Of a DNA stretch of 64,000 bases, positions 10,124 to 23,174 are shown one piece after another. The translations under genes and the position numbers were made by a program. The DNA is from Buddleja alternifolia. Taxonomy: Eukaryota; Streptophyta; Magnoliopsida; Lamiales; Scrophulariaceae. A model generated the notes under the pieces. The model saw nothing but the letters and a program-made list of their open reading frames with translations. It ran no database searches and had not been told where the DNA came from. Position 1 is the first letter of the stretch. Each line of letters begins with the position of its first letter. The stretch covers positions 11,892,708 through 11,956,707 of the forward strand of contig CM033391.1 in NCBI GenBank assembly GCA_019426215.1, in the 5' to 3' direction.

Positions 10124-11092
10124 GCTTTGACTTTGTGAATGGGAATGGTCCTTATATATAATACATATATATATAATCTTTCCATATGGCTTCTTGTTTC
10201 CAACAATCGCTACAGTATGAAATTGAAATGTGAAGCCATGAGACTTTACTTGACCATTGCTTCACATTCCGACAAAGAGTTTGTTAAAAACAAGAACAAT
10301 GGAGAAATTTAAACTTGGGATGAAACATTGAACAAATGTTCCTCAGAATCAAAAAAGAATATATATATATATATAATTGTTTTTAATAACTAAGAAGAAT
10401 ATATATGTAATATATTGGTTAACACATGGTTGTAGATTCTAATTCTAATTTCATCAACTTGTTAGAGCCTAGCTAACACAATTAATTCCTTGTAATTTTT
10501 TCAGCTTAGATGTGAATAACTTGCTTTTATCGAACTTGAGAATAACTTAGTTGAGATGCCTTCAAGTTAACTCGTACATTATTTGAACATATATAATAAT
10601 AATGCAAGAGAGATATGAGAGACTAGGATTATAAAATGATCGAACTCGAGTTATGCCTTTTAATATTTGCAAGCTTGATCAAATGCTCAAATGTGCAAAA
10701 AAAGTAATTTTGATACTTGAATATATGTGGATATTAATTATTTTAATTATAATAATTGATATAGTTATTCTTAGTTGTTATTTTTAACTTGTTATAGTTG
10801 TCATATATAATTGACATAATTCAAAATATATATGTTTGTTATAAAACAAAGTTACTACAATAATAATACAAAATTTATAATGTCGTCATAACTAATCATA
10901 GTTGTTGAGAATAATAAAATTATTATAATTATATTCTTTCCATCATTATATATTATTATTGGTTAAGCCTTTTCAATTTATAATAAAAATGAATAAATCA
11001 AAACTTGCGATGAAGTTCGCAAACTCTAGAGCCTATTTGAATTAATCAAGTTAAGCCGTATAATCTTGAACCTGAAAAATTGAGGTGTCCTC
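10124..11092. other. Intergenic, nothing recognised
   Basis: AT-rich sequence with scattered (TA)n runs (about 10155-10175, 10358-10373). I see no coding potential and no element with definable ends. Confidence 0.3.
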
Positions 11093-11722
11093 ATATGGAT
11101 AATATATTGATGGGCACCAACACGCACTGCTATAAGTAACTACACAAACTTATCCTCTTATAATTAAAATTACAAATACTTAATCTGTTAAAATTCAAAA
11201 TTACAATTACCCCCCGAAAACCCTCCGTCAATGGTCAAACAATACTCAATGACATTGTTGCCCTTCACTTAAAAATCATTAGAAAATAAAAAAAAAAAAA
11301 ACTGGAATAATATTTTCGTTATGGCCATACCCCCTCTTATAATGTTTAATTATCAAAAAACCTTTCTTGTTTTTGAAATTACCAACACCTCCCTACAGAT
11401 GACTAATTGTAAGGTTTTTAGTGGCTAAATTATAAGATTTTTTTAATACATAAAGAGTGATTGTATGAAGTGCATTATAATAGAGGAGGTTTGTGTAATT
11501 TCAAAAATAAGAGCGGGGATTGATGTAATTTTTTCTAAATAACATTTGGACATGAGCATTTTTTGAAGTTCACACGATGACGTCATTAAAAAATTGATCT
11601 CAAGGGGTAAATGTAATTCTCAATTATAGTGGGTTAGGTATTTATAATTTTAATTATAAAAAAGTAAATTTGTGTAATTAATTATTATAGTAATGGGTAT
11701 TAATGTAATTTTCCTTGTATTA
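11093..11722. mobile_element. MITE-like element with imperfect inverted ends
   Basis: The left end (CTACACAAACTTATCCTCTT, ATAATTAAAATTACAAATAC) is complementary to the right end (TTATAATTTTAATTATAAAA, AAATTTGTGTAATTAATTAT), extending imperfectly for about 100 bases. The core is non-coding. Exact termini and target-site duplication could not be fixed, so the family is unassigned; the arrangement resembles short MULE derivatives. Confidence 0.5.
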
Positions 11723-12114
11723 ATATAGCTTCCTGCTTCTAATATTACAAGTAGTCTAAAGTCTAGCTAGAGAAATTTACCAAGGGAAAAAGGAAAATGA
11801 TAAAAGAATGAAGTCATGAAACTTAATGTTGACTATGGCGCCAAATCGTGACAAACGAGAAAAATGGGAAAGATATACTTAATTGGGTGTGAACATTTGA
11901 ACTAGTTTTCAACGAAGCACTAGCACTAGCCTTTTAATTAGGCTGCGCCATCAAATTAAATATTATAATATTCTTCAAGTTTGCAATTTTATTTTTTAAT
12001 TCAAGAGGGAGGTATACCCTATATAATATTATAATATTCTTCAAGTGTGCTATTTAAAATACGAACTTTGATGCTATTAGAGTAACTAGTAAAATGATTT
12101 ACCCAAAAAAATAA
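11723..12114. other. Intergenic, nothing recognised
   Basis: AT-rich sequence between two inverted-repeat elements. Near 12002 a short 'TTCAAGAGGGAGGTATACCC' stretch resembles the 3' end of the LINEs in this window. Otherwise empty. Confidence 0.3.
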
Positions 12115-14643
12115 GGTAAAAGGCATATTACTCTCTTATGTTATGGAAAAAGGGCATATTGCTTATTGTGTTATAAAAATAGGACGATTATGCAATTTGT
12201 GTTTTCAAAAATGAGGTAAAATACACCTAACATCATTAAAATGTCAAATATGTCCTTATTTGTTAGGTGTATATGCCTTCAATGCCAATAAGAAATTAGA
12301 TTTATTAGGGTATTGATAAGTTATTTTGTACAAAGGATTATATTTCTATTTATATAATAAAGGTATTAGTTTTGTTCATGTAAACCTCAATAACATTTAA
12401 TTGTGTTGAAAAAATAGTCCTTGAGATTTGAAGATGGACTTTCCACCTCTTATATGGATAAGGGAGGCGTTGAAAAAGTCAAGTACTTAATCTCTTAATA
12501 ATGGTTCGCGAGTTAAGAAATTTTAATTGGACATTAAAATTCAACTCGTATGACACCTGCTTTGACAAGGAGTGTCAGTTGAACAATGATTAAATAGTGG
12601 GGGCTTGTGTCATAAATATAGTTAATGGAATTAACATATTTGAACTCGACTCACCTTAATCTGATCACATGGGTATTTACTCTTTAATAGTCAATTATTG
12701 GGATTAAGATTGTTATAGTATGTGTGGATTTTTGACCTGAGGAATCATTTACAATGTGTTTGTAATATTGAACATGTTACCAGAGTAGTTAGACCTGTAT
12801 CACTTGATAGGTGGGGTCAACCTCAAAGTACGATTTATATGGTGCATTCGACATTGTAAGATAACTGTCAATATGGGATTTACCCCCTCGATAGTAAACG
12901 AGTATTTGACTTGTACGATCATAACTAATTGAAATTATAAGTCTTTGGCCAATGCATATAAACTAACTAGTGATGGTTAGTGAGGGTAGTTTGGTAATTT
13001 CACATTATTATGATTACTGAGTACAGTATCAAGTTCTATGAGTTTAACCTACCATGGCTCTTACTTGATCGGGTCACGTCGTTGAAGAGTTTATACACAT
13101 ATGGTAATCGTAATCAAGGTTCGTAATGACGTATTCATCTCGTATTCAATTGGGCTACGATTTGGTTCCACGGTGCTGGTTAGGTAACAACCTTATCCTT
13201 TAGTATCCTCTCATTGCCAATTGAATCGAGCCCAAAAAATCACGCTATGTGAAAAAAAAGAAATTATTTTCTATGCTAAGGGTATCTTAGTAAATTCACA
13301 TTAGATGTGATTGACTAACAAAATGGATGACATATTTAATTAGATTAAATTAATTAATTCAATCATTAATTCATAAGTTAAATTAATTGGAATTAATTTA
13401 TAAGCTGAATTAAATTAATTGAATTAAGTTTAATTAGATTAAAGTAATTAATTAAAAGTCAAATTAGATTTGGACTTGGACTTAATTAATTACACATGAG
13501 CTAAGATGGAACAGAGCTATGAAGCCCAATCCTAAAAGGCCCTAGCGGCCACTCCTCTTATTAGTGCTAGAAGTTTTGGTTAAAACCACAACTTGTTAGT
13601 CAGTGATAAGAATTCCAACTCAGTCAAAATTTTGAATCTGACTTTGAGAGAAAGAAACCTATAGCAAAAGAAAAGGCATAAATTCCCTCCCCTCTCTCCT
13701 AACTAGCCACCACCTTCTTGCTGTGGAGGAGATCAGAGCTCTCTTAAAGATATTCTTCCACGTGATAATCTAGAAGTAGGAGTCTGAGGCGGCTGCTGCT
13801 GCTGATTTAATCAATTTTTGTCATCAAGAGGTAATCGATTATCCTCAAGAGTAATTTTCTTGTTGTGAATTTATATCATGAAACTCCCGATCCGATTTCT
13901 GGAGTTATTCGAATAAAAAATGTATCCGCTAGATCGAATCACAACATTGTGCATATAGCAATGAATTTTAAATAATTTTTTTTACAAAATCACCCAATTT
14001 TATTTTATCATTTATAATGGTTTAAAGCAATACTTATTACATAAATATACGTAACATTTACATTTACTAATATATCTGGTTGTTCTAATATATAGAAATT
14101 TTTTTAAAAATGATTTATGTACACATTTTTTAATTATAATTGTTATAATTTATATCATAAAATATGATAATAATGTAACATATAAACCTTATGATGTTCA
14201 ATATACTTATGGTGTATAATGAATATATAAAAAATTTATTTACCATTTTTTGGTATTTGAATGTCATATAAGATAAAAATTTAAAGTTTACATATTATTT
14301 GATTTCAAAGTTTTTTACACTATTTTGTGTAAAACAATGAAAATATTAACAAAGAAAATTATTTCACATTTTTTAAAATAAAATTATATATTAAAACTAT
14401 TTATATTCTACTATGTGTATAGAACCACATTATTTTTTTATAATTTTAAAATCTAAAAAGAAATGAAGAGATGTCTCATAATAAATATATTAAGGGTATA
14501 GTTGTCTTTTTCAATTGAATAAATGAGTATGAGTGTTATTTCTCACTTTTTTAATAACACAAGGGAGTGATCAACTATGTATAATAACACGGAGGGTAAT
14601 ATGTCTTCTTTTAAGAACAAAAGGGGGTAATACGCCTTTTACC
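12115..14643. mobile_element. Inverted-repeat (MULE-like) element split by a solo LTR
   Basis: The left end GGTAAAAGGCATATTACTCTC and right end ...GGTAATACGCCTTTTACC are inverted repeats of about 60 or more bases, with similarity continuing through GTGTTAT-containing blocks. Both flanks are A-rich, which hides the target-site duplication. Inside, 12261-13946 is a Copia LTR, so the original element was only about 0.85 kb and non-coding. Confidence 0.6.
12261..13946 (+). mobile_element. Solo Copia LTR, nested
   Basis: Starts TGTTAGGTGTATATGCCTTC and ends ...GAATCACAACA. It shares the LTR landmarks of 38758-41718 in the same order: the TGTCATA...GACTCAC block, the GATCACATGGGT block, the GACCTGAGGAATCA block, and the AGAGTAGTTAGACC...GGTGGGGTCAACCTC block. 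No internal retrotransposon sequence adjoins either end. The 1,686-bp length is close to that of its relative without its insert. A 5-bp duplication is not obvious (TTATT versus TTGTG). Confidence 0.7.
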
Positions 14644-15477
14644 CCAAAAAAAAAAAATAATAACAACTAACAAGTAGAAAGTACTTAGCAAAAATAAAAA
14701 TATTAAAAATACATTGGAGAACTTTTTTTTCACTGTTTTCACTTGATTTTTCTTTTTCTTTTTCTTTTCAAAATAAGTTATTTTTTTATTACTTTCATTT
14801 TTACTTTTCTCATTTCCGTATTCGTTTAACAATACTCATTTCAATCCTAAACGATATATCATTCGAAAATATTGAATGTTGTTATGATATTACAATCCCA
14901 TTTGTTTGGTTGAACTTGAAAGTAACATCTAAAACCGAAATTTAAGATATAATCAAAATCAAAATTAAGATAATTAATTTTAAAATATAAATGAAAAGGC
15001 AAATTTTAGGATATTACATTTTCTTTTAATCAACAAAACCAATCCGAATACAAAGTTAGGAAAATGAGTTTATAATCACGGAAGGGAAATTTGAAATTTA
15101 AAACAATGCTTAAGACAATAAATTTGTAATTATGAAAGAATAAATGATTATCAAGCTTATGATAATAAATATAAAATAGTGTTTGCGGGAAAAAATTCAA
15201 TAACAAGGTTGGGATCATAACCTTTAAGTAAAGAATCGAAAAATTAAAACCAATGTAAGATGACAATATTATTACATGAAAAGTATTCAAACCAATAAGA
15301 TGATAAATTATAACATGAAAAGTATTCAAACCAAACTAGACAACTAATATATTGATTAGGATTTTTTTAAATTCAAGATGAGGGGATACCCTATCTAGCC
15401 CAACAAATCTGGGATAATAATTTTAATTCTAAGACATAAAAACTCTTTTTATTAGTTCCATAAATGAGGAAAGAGCC
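14644..15477. other. Intergenic, AT-rich, with a short tandem duplication
   Basis: No gene is visible. At about 15256-15337 a ~42-bp unit containing ACATGAAAAGTATTCAAACC is repeated twice. At about 15370-15420 a stretch with GAGGGGATACCCTATC resembles the LINE 3' end and may be a short LINE relic. Confidence 0.45.
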
Positions 15478-15551
15478 ATAACTTGTAGCAGTCTGAATTC
15501 AAATTCAAAACCTCTCACATACAGTGGAAGATGGATACCACTAGACTAACA
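15478..15551 (-). mobile_element. SINE-like tRNA-derived fragment (family 2), copy 1
   Basis: On the minus strand: GTTAGTCTAGTGGTATC (A-box-like), then GGTTTTGAATTTGAATTC (degenerate B-box). The equivalent piece is present at 41722-41795 in the other arm of the segmental duplication, and another copy lies at 48025-48110. The LINE inserted at its edge. Confidence 0.55.
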
Positions 15552-15600
15552 TGTCTTTTTTTTTTTTACTTAGGGGGGAGGGGGAATACCCTAACAAAAA

Positions 15601-18600
15601 TTATCCGGACAAACCCGGGGTATTAGTCGTCTCTCGAGACCAAGTAGTTTCTAGCCTATCAAGCTCGATGTACATGGTAGTTAATTGATCCGGGACATGA
15701 AGTCTCTTTAGCTCTTGATTAAATCCCGTCTTTGCCATACTATCCGCCACTTGGTTGGCTTCTCTCCGAATGTTCGAAATTCTAACTTGCCAAGAGTGGT
15801 TAAGCCAATCTCGAATTCGAGATATAGTGTCGAAGAAATGGTGTGCCTCCGTAGCTTCTGAAATCGCATGTGTCGCCTCCCAACAATCCGTTTCCATAAC
15901 AAGATTGCTAGCGTGATTATCCCATGCAACCTCCAACCCCGTCTCTATTGCTATAAGCTCGGCCTCCAAACAGTTGGTAGCCTCTGTACCGCCTTTGAAA
16001 CCACCTGCCCAACAGCCAAAGTGGTCTCGTAAGATGCCCCCAATCCCTGCATTGTTAACTCTGGTACGGTTACGTGCAACCCAAGCTGCATCGACGTTCA
16101 TCTTGAGTTCATTTATCCTCGGCTTCGTCCATCCCACGTTCAGCGTTTCCGTAAAATCCTCCGGGTCGTGAGCATGAGCTGAATTCATCTCCCTAATCCG
16201 ATTACGGATGACATCTAACGTCAAGGTGGGCAAGCTCCCTTCGTCGCCATGCACCGCATCGTTATGTGCCTGACACAGTAAGGAAATAATTTCAGTGAAA
16301 GCCATATTCCACTTCTCACACCACGCATACCTGTTAGCCGTGTTTGAGAGATTCCAGTCGACCCAGTCTTTAGTACCGAGCGAGAAGAAGGTGCGGTGGT
16401 AGCGTGGATGGACAAGGTTTTTCTACAACGCCTGGGCCCAAGAGCAGTCTCGGACAGCATGCAGATTTGTTTCTGTAGTGTGGTCACAAAGCATGCAACT
16501 CTCTTCCTGTGAGATATGGCGAGTTTTCTTATAGTTGTTCGTTAGAAGTTTGTTGTGGCGTAAAAGCCAAAGCAAAAACTTCCGGCGGTAGGTACCTTTG
16601 AGTTTCCAAATACGCTCCAATTAATTACATCTCCCTGGTGGGTGTCTCCTCCTGTAATATGATCATACGCACTTTTGCAAGTGTAAATCCCCTTATTAGT
16701 GTATTTCCACAACAAGGTGTCCTTCTTAAGTCTTAACGCTTCCAGATTTATCAACTCGATATTCTTGCGAACCGGATCCGGGAGAGGAGGAATTTCATCC
16801 CACTGCCACCCATATCCCGGGCACCAGTAACTTTCCACCGTTCTTTTCAAGGTGGCGTTGTCAAGCTGGTTGGTAAGAAGATCATTGAGGACCAAGTCAC
16901 CAACCCACGGGTCCATCCAGAACCTCACGTTAACTCCTGACCCAACTTTCCAATGCGAGTTATTCTGAATTAGAGGGAAGGAAGCTTGAATTCCACGCCA
17001 AGTGTGAGAGGTCCGACCTCGGGAGCGAGCTCTTTGGCGAAGCAGATATTTGTGGCGAAGCACTTGTACCCAAAGCTTCGAATCATCCGTCAGAACCTGC
17101 CATGCAAGCTTGCCAAGATAAGCAAGATTCACTTCCCGCATTTTACGAAGACCTAAGCCCCCATGATCTTTATTGTGGCATAAAGTATCCCAAGAGATTA
17201 AATGAATCCTTTTGTGATCTAAAGAGCCGCCCCACAAAAATTTTCTGTTCTCCTTATCAATTTCCTCACAGATGCCGTCTGGGATGAGAGAAGTCTGCAT
17301 AAGGTAGGAAGGGATAGTGGATGTCACCGCCTTGACTAATGTGACTCTGCCTGCAAAAGCGAGCTGATTTCGCTTCCAACCTTTGAGACGCCCTCTCACC
17401 CAATCAACCAAGAATTGATAATCTTTCTTTAAAATCCTCGAGTGGTGAAGGGGCGCTCCGAGGTACTTGCCAAGATTATGCGTGATGCTAATGTTCGCTC
17501 GATTGGAGACTCTTCTAGCTATAATATCCGGGGTGTTTTCCGAGAAGAATATACGGGATTTTGATCGATTGACAGCCTGTCCCAACATATCACAGTAGTC
17601 TTCCAAAACCCCACTAATAATGTCAACTTGATGAACCGTGGCTTCCCCGAAGAGGATTAGGTCTTCTGCAAACATGAGGTGAGAGAGGCGGGGCCCTGAT
17701 CTCAAAGTAGGAATCGTGTGCCAGAGATTTTCCTTGACGGCTTTGTTGATGAGCGCACCTAATTTCTCAATACAGAAAACGAATAAGTATGGGGAGAGTG
17801 GATCTCCTTTCCTTAGCCCTCTTTTGGATTAAACCAATCAGTTTTCTCCCCATTCCAAAGAAGTGAGAGACGAGCTGATGAGGTACAATCCAAGATAAGA
17901 CGGGTCCAAGGGGCAGGGAAATCCATCTCTTTAAGCACATTTTCTAAAAACGACCAATCTATTTTGTCATATGCCTTCTCAAAATCAATCTTAGATATAA
18001 AGTAGCCTTTGGATCCCCTAGTTAACCTCATACTATGAATAGCTTCTTAGGTAATAATAATGTTATCCGTCGTTTGCCTCCCTTTAATGAAGCTACTCTG
18101 TGTTTGAGGTATTAGGGTGTCCATAAGCAGCCTTAACCTATTAGCCATTGTTTTCGTAACAATTTTGAGAATCACGTTACATAACGAGATAGGTCTGAAT
18201 TTAGAAAAATGGGTGGCATTTTTATCTTTGGGGATGAGAACAATGTGAGGTTCATTTATGTTAAGAGCAATAGTACCTGAATGGATAGCTTTCTGCACTA
18301 AGAGAGTAATTTCATCGCCGAGGATGTGCCAACATTTTTGGTAGAAAAGAGGTTGGAGCCCGTCGGGTCCTGGAGACTTGGTAGGATACATATCCCATAG
18401 GGCCTTGCGAATCTCATCTTTAGAGACCATAGACTGCAGGTAATCTTTGTGAGACGGGCTAAGTCGAGGAAAGTCGGCTGTCAGGCGGTAGACTGACACC
18501 CTCTTCCCCTCCCCATACAGAACGATAGTAGTCAACTGCCATATCTTTCATAGTAGTGGGATCCGTAACCCAACTCCCGTCATCAGTCTAAAGAGTGCTA

Positions 18601-19640
18601 ATCTTACCGCGGTTCTGTCTAGTCGAGGCTGTAGTGTGGAAGAACCTCGTATTCATATCTCCCGCTTTGAACCAGCGGATGCGGGACTTCTGTTTCCACA
18701 TCAACTCTTCCCGGCGAAGGATGGTTTGATAATGGATAGTGAGCCTAGTTTCCAATTTCTGGAGCGAACGACTAAAGCAACGCTCCTGGGCTCTCTGAAT
18801 GCCCCCAATACGCGCCCTCAGCTCTTTTTTTTCTTAAAGATATTCCCAAAATGTTCGATGTTCCACATTTTCATACTACTCGTGAGTGAGTGAATCTTGT
18901 GGTGGATATCAGACTCCCCCATGCTTATCCACTTATCTTCTAAAAACTTGAGAAACTCCGAGTCAGTGAACCAGGCAAGCTGCATCCGGAACGGTCTTTG
19001 ACTACTCTGATCCTCCCGAGACTTATGCGTACATAAAAGGAGTGGGGAGTGGTCTGAGCCAATACGCGGGAGGTGAATAACTTCGGCCGTGGGGTGGTGC
19101 CCTTTCCAACTTGAATTGCACAAAATCCTGTCTAGCCACTCTTAAAGAGGGGATTGGCCTCCTCTAGCCCAAGTAAAGTTGGAACTGACGAAGTGCATAT
19201 CAATTAGCTCGCACTGGTTAATGCAATTTAAGAAGCTACGCCCCCGGTTCGGGTTAAAAGGCGCCCCGCCTGATTTCTCAGTAACCTTGGTGATCACGTT
19301 CATGTCTCCCGCGATAACCCATCTGAATGTATGATAGAAGTAATGCATTGATCATTAGCATCCACAAGCTCGAGATTAACTCTATTCGAGTCCCAAAGGA
19401 TCCAAATACCCCCAGAAAAGCCTCGAGTATCCACAAATTCAACTTTATCCAAAGAGCTCCGTTTAATAATTTCCTTAGCATGTTCGCCTTTCACCTTAGT
19501 TTCGTAAAGGGCGAGAATAGTAGGATTGTGATTACGAAGGAGATCGATAAGGGTGTTCACGAAAGTGGGGTTACCGGCTCCCCTACAATTCTAAAAAAAT
19601 GCAATTCATTAACAACATAAGAAGATACAGAGAGTGATCA
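15601..19640 (-). pseudogene. LINE ORF2: endonuclease-reverse transcriptase-RNase H
   Basis: Broken into many frames. In order from 19640 downward: endonuclease start (NCRGAGNPTFVNTL, with the usual preceding Trp codon read as TAG); endonuclease core with WVIAGDMNVI and SDHSPLLL; reverse transcriptase with SPGPDGLQPLFYQKCW, FRPISLCNVILKI, and DFEKAYDKIDW; catalytic box read as HLMFAEDLILFGEA; thumb and zinc-binding region near 16450-16620; RNase H (15601-16305) with VDAAW, LEAELIAIETGLE, METDCWEA and REANQVADSMA supplying the acidic residues. Plant L1 elements commonly carry this RNase H tail. At least six interruptions. Confidence 0.9.
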
Positions 19641-19927
19641 TGAAACGATAACTGAGATCGTACCTCGGAGAGCTCAATGGCTCCCCTCCTCCTGAGATGC
19701 TACGGTACAGACCATGTCATTGGCCTCCTCCGACTCACTGCGAAGTTCCCCCAGAACATCTTCAAAGTTTTCATCCTGAATGATTGAGTTAATATTTGGC
19801 GCCTCATCTTCGGGACGAAGGTTGTATGTCCCTCGGTCCTGAAGTTCTGGTGGACGAAGACTAGACAAAAACTCATTAATACCTATGTTGTCCAACCCGA
19901 TACACGGAGGTGCGGGCTCGAGCTGGT

Positions 19928-21706
19928 CTACATAGTCGAACCGAAAATAAGATCACCATGTGGGATCATGGTTGTTATTTTCGGGCAAATGGAAAGCTTA
20001 GGGGAGGGAGGTTTGAAAATAAGTTTATTAGATTTTTGACCTTTTTTCATAAGCTGAGACAATTTCTTCTTCACATTAGAGCTTTGCTTTTTAGATTTAG
20101 TAACCTGTTTGCTTGTTCCCCTCATTTCCATTGGATTGGAGCTGATGGAATTGTTAATAATAGGGTAGTTTCGGCCCACTTGAAGGAGAGGTAGGGGGCT
20201 TTTATCCACTAATTCCCGGGCTTGTGTTTTGGAGCAGGTTTTTACCTTCTGTTTATGTGAGTCACGGCCCTGGCCCATCCTCTCAAGGTCTGCTTGGTGT
20301 GTTTCATTAATTTCCGCCTGGGCCTATTCCATTGGGCCTTCTCCTTTTGCCTTTGTGTTTACCTATTCCTGGGCCTTATCAACCGAATCCAATTCCCCAT
20401 CCAATTCTAAAACATTAAATCTTGAGCCCATGTGGGGTTGAGATTGGCATATGTTTTTTATTTGGCCTCTACCTTTTATGATATACTTATATCCGTTAGT
20501 GGGGTTATTGTCCTTGGGAAGAAAAGATTCCACCTTTCCCTTACCTCCAGAACCTTGTCTACCTGAGTGGCTCCCCTTCTCTTCCCAATGCTCCATGTTT
20601 TCTTCCGCATGCTGCTGTCCATTGTCGTATCCCTTACCATCTTTAGTGGGATTCGCGCGGGCTGGTCTTCGGGCTCTAGAGGGCGCAAGCATCCATGGCC
20701 CGAAACCTTTCTTCTTGGGTTTCTCCGCCTGAGAATTCTCTCTAGCCGCGGGAGACGCCTGGTTCGGTTTCGGATTCTCCGAATCTTTGTGATTGCTACC
20801 TCTAGTGTGATCGCTCTTGTTGCACGAGTCTTGTCGGTGGCCATACGATCCACACTCAAAGCATATCATATGGAGCCCCTCGTATTCGATAGCTTGCGGG
20901 TAGTCGTTGATCAGAATAGTCGGTATTAGGGGCTTCGCAAGGTTTATTTCAATGCATACTCGGGCAAAGCGGCCTCTAAGGGAATCTTTGGTGTGTTTAT
21001 CCACTTTAACCACCTTCCCTACCTCATTTGCCATCCGAGAAAGGATCTTGTAATCAAATAATTCAAGAGGAATGTCGGGGAAACGAATCCATGCCACAGT
21101 AGTGGTGATGTGTGCCGTAGCAGCCCGGAACATTGGTTTCCATTTTTGGACGGTAAGATAATGGCCAAGAATCATCCACGGACCTTCTTTCAAGACCCGA
21201 TCATATTCGTCTCTTGTATAGAAACGGACCATGTAAAATCCGTTACCAAGATCCACCGGTTCAATTTCATCCTGTAACTCCTGTAGCACACGGATCTTAT
21301 TTTTCAAGGTGAGGTAACCTACATTACGTCCTAAAACTTTAATGATAAGGGCCCTCCGATACGGCTTGCAAAGATTTCTCCATTCGTCCTTCGTGATACT
21401 GAGACGTGGTTTGGTGTTGGTGTCGTCCTGTTTTTCCTTAGGGGCCATTTGCTGATTTGGCGCAGTGAAGTTGACGTCCTCGAAATCCTCCGGTTCTCCA
21501 TCCCCCATATAGAATTTGCGTTGTTGGAGGTTAGCCCACGATTGTTGGAGATTACCAGGTTTCCATACATTATTAGTAGAAGAGTTAGGGTTAGTTTCCC
21601 CCTCAGTTTCCATGTTGACATTCGCCGAGTCTTCGAAGGGGTTCTCGAATGGCGATGTGTTCTCTTCTAAAGGCCTTTTGAATTTTTTGATTGATCGTTC
21701 CTCCAT
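19928..21706 (-). pseudogene. LINE ORF1 (DUF4283 / CCHC gag-like protein)
   Basis: The start is placed at the Met at 21706 (MEERSIKKF), because the longer open frame upstream contains only 5' leader sequence. A DUF4283 domain lies at about residues 105-215 (WRNLCKPYRRALIIKVLGR ... MVRFYTRDEYDRVLKEGPW) and a CX2CX4HX4C zinc knuckle (CFECGSYGHRQDSC) at about residues 282-295, then a basic Pro/Arg-rich tail. In-frame TAG codons at about 20363 and 20320 interrupt the reading frame, which otherwise continues to 19928. The protein would bind LINE RNA. Confidence 0.85.
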
Positions 21707-21794
21707 CACCGCTAAGGGTGGTGGTCGCCCGGAGTGTTCAAAATGAGATTCTCTTATAGGGTATGGATGGTGACCCTTTATATAGGGATAGACC

Positions 21795-22139
21795 AACATG
21801 TCTTTAATTAGGATTTGGGAGTAACAAAATATTACAAATGTAAGTTGGGTGGGTGGGTGGGTCAGTAAAATGTTTTTGACATCAATCCAGCTAAACCCAT
21901 ACATAATGGGCCTTAGGTTTGGGTTGGACCATTAATTCTTGAAAAGCGCAACCCAAGTCCAACCCTAGGAGCTTGTTTATAGAAGACTTTCAAATTAGTC
22001 AGGTTTTCTCAACAGATTCACTTAAAAGAGATAATAATCAGCACCGTATGGGGTGCCTTCAATCTTCATATTTCGCCCTTTATTTGAAGTGTGTTCTTTA
22101 ACTATGTCTTTTTATTTTGACTAATTAATTTATTTTTCT
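21795..22139. other. Left part of duplication arm 1
   Basis: Homologous to 41795-41950 and then to about 48170-48240. Shared landmarks are ACAAAATATTACAAATGTAAG and AAGCGCAACCCAAGTCCAAC. Non-coding. The mates have been pushed apart in arm 2 by the FAR1-type MULE. Confidence 0.8.
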
Positions 22140-22322
22140 GGTATATATCAGGGTTTCCTCCGGCCGGACGCCGGAAACTATTTCCCTTCGAGGCGTAAAG
22201 ATCATCGAAGTGGGTTTTGCCTCTCCCAACAAAGCCTTTTCCATATACACCGCCAGGAATCGAACCCTGGACAAATGCTTAAGGAAACCAGCTATCTACC
22301 AACTGTGCTGAACCTTGTTGAT
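22140..22322 (-). mobile_element. tRNA-derived SINE (family 1), second copy
   Basis: On the minus strand: CACAGTTGGTAGATAGC (A-box region), GGTTCGATTCC (B-box) and the same body as 5734-5923, including GGAGAGGCAAAACCCACTTCG. A 16-bp duplication, ATTAATTTATTTTTCT, flanks it (22124-22139, 22323-22338). Present only in duplication arm 1. Confidence 0.88.
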
Positions 22323-22338
22323 ATTAATTTATTTTTCT

Positions 22339-23166
22339 AATGTAATATTTTTATTGAAAACTTTCATAATTTCCTATATCAGTTAAAATTTGTATAAAAA
22401 AAATACGCATTGATAGCTAACTGACATAACTTATATTGAATTACATAATGGTGTCACAGCTACTTGAAATAAATTCTATTGAACAAAATAAGTGATTACA
22501 TTAATTGAATTAGATGGCATAGCGCAAAGTAATATAGACTGTAATTAGAGTGTCCAAAGCAAATTTATCATATAGAACTGAATTTTGGTTGATTAATATT
22601 GCTTAGAGGTATCTGAAATTATTACTATTTTGGAAGAGGGAGCTAGTTGATGCATTCCCCCATAATATAAGGGTCTAAGTGAATTTAATCCATAAATATA
22701 AATCGTATTTTAATTACTGAATTATTTTCTTACATTTATATTTTACTTCTATCCTAGCTGGTTAAATACGAAACGACAAAAAATGTGTATTAGTATGTAA
22801 GAGTATATTACGACTTTTTGTTGAAAGTCACGGTAAAAAATTAGTTAAAGATACGTGAACGGGAAATAGATGAATTCGTACACATACGAGGACACCTTAT
22901 TTATATTTCATTTTGCAAGGTATATTGTCTGTACTTACTTTTAATTATAATAAAAAAATGTTTTGTGTGTCTTTAGTTGACAATAATTAATATTTTGATA
23001 AATTGTTAAAGTTTGTGTTTTTTAATTGTATAATATTCAATTTAAAATTAAAATAATTTCAATATAAGTTTTAAATTTAAAATTAAAATAGTTTGTTGCC
23101 CAACATAGAGTATTATTCGTCAAGTATAACATATGATATGTAAAATATGTGTAATAAATAATTGAA
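22339..23166. other. Non-coding part of duplication arm 1
   Basis: Aligns by eye with about 49030-49680, for example AGTAATATAGACTGTAATTA and AGGGTCTAAGTGAATTTAAT. No gene. AT-rich. Confidence 0.7.
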
Positions 23167-23174
23167 CTCACAAG

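Larger units (their letters stand above)
15559..21794 (-). mobile_element. Full-length L1-type LINE, decayed
   Basis: Minus-strand non-LTR retrotransposon with a poly-A tail (T-run 15556-15567), an ORF1 with DUF4283 and CCHC knuckle, and an ORF2 with endonuclease, reverse transcriptase, zinc-binding and RNase H regions. The duplication AACATGTCTTT flanks it (15548-15558 and 21795-21805). The uninterrupted site is seen at about 41790-41810 in the other duplication arm, which confirms the borders. Many stops and frameshifts make it inactive. Confidence 0.9.
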
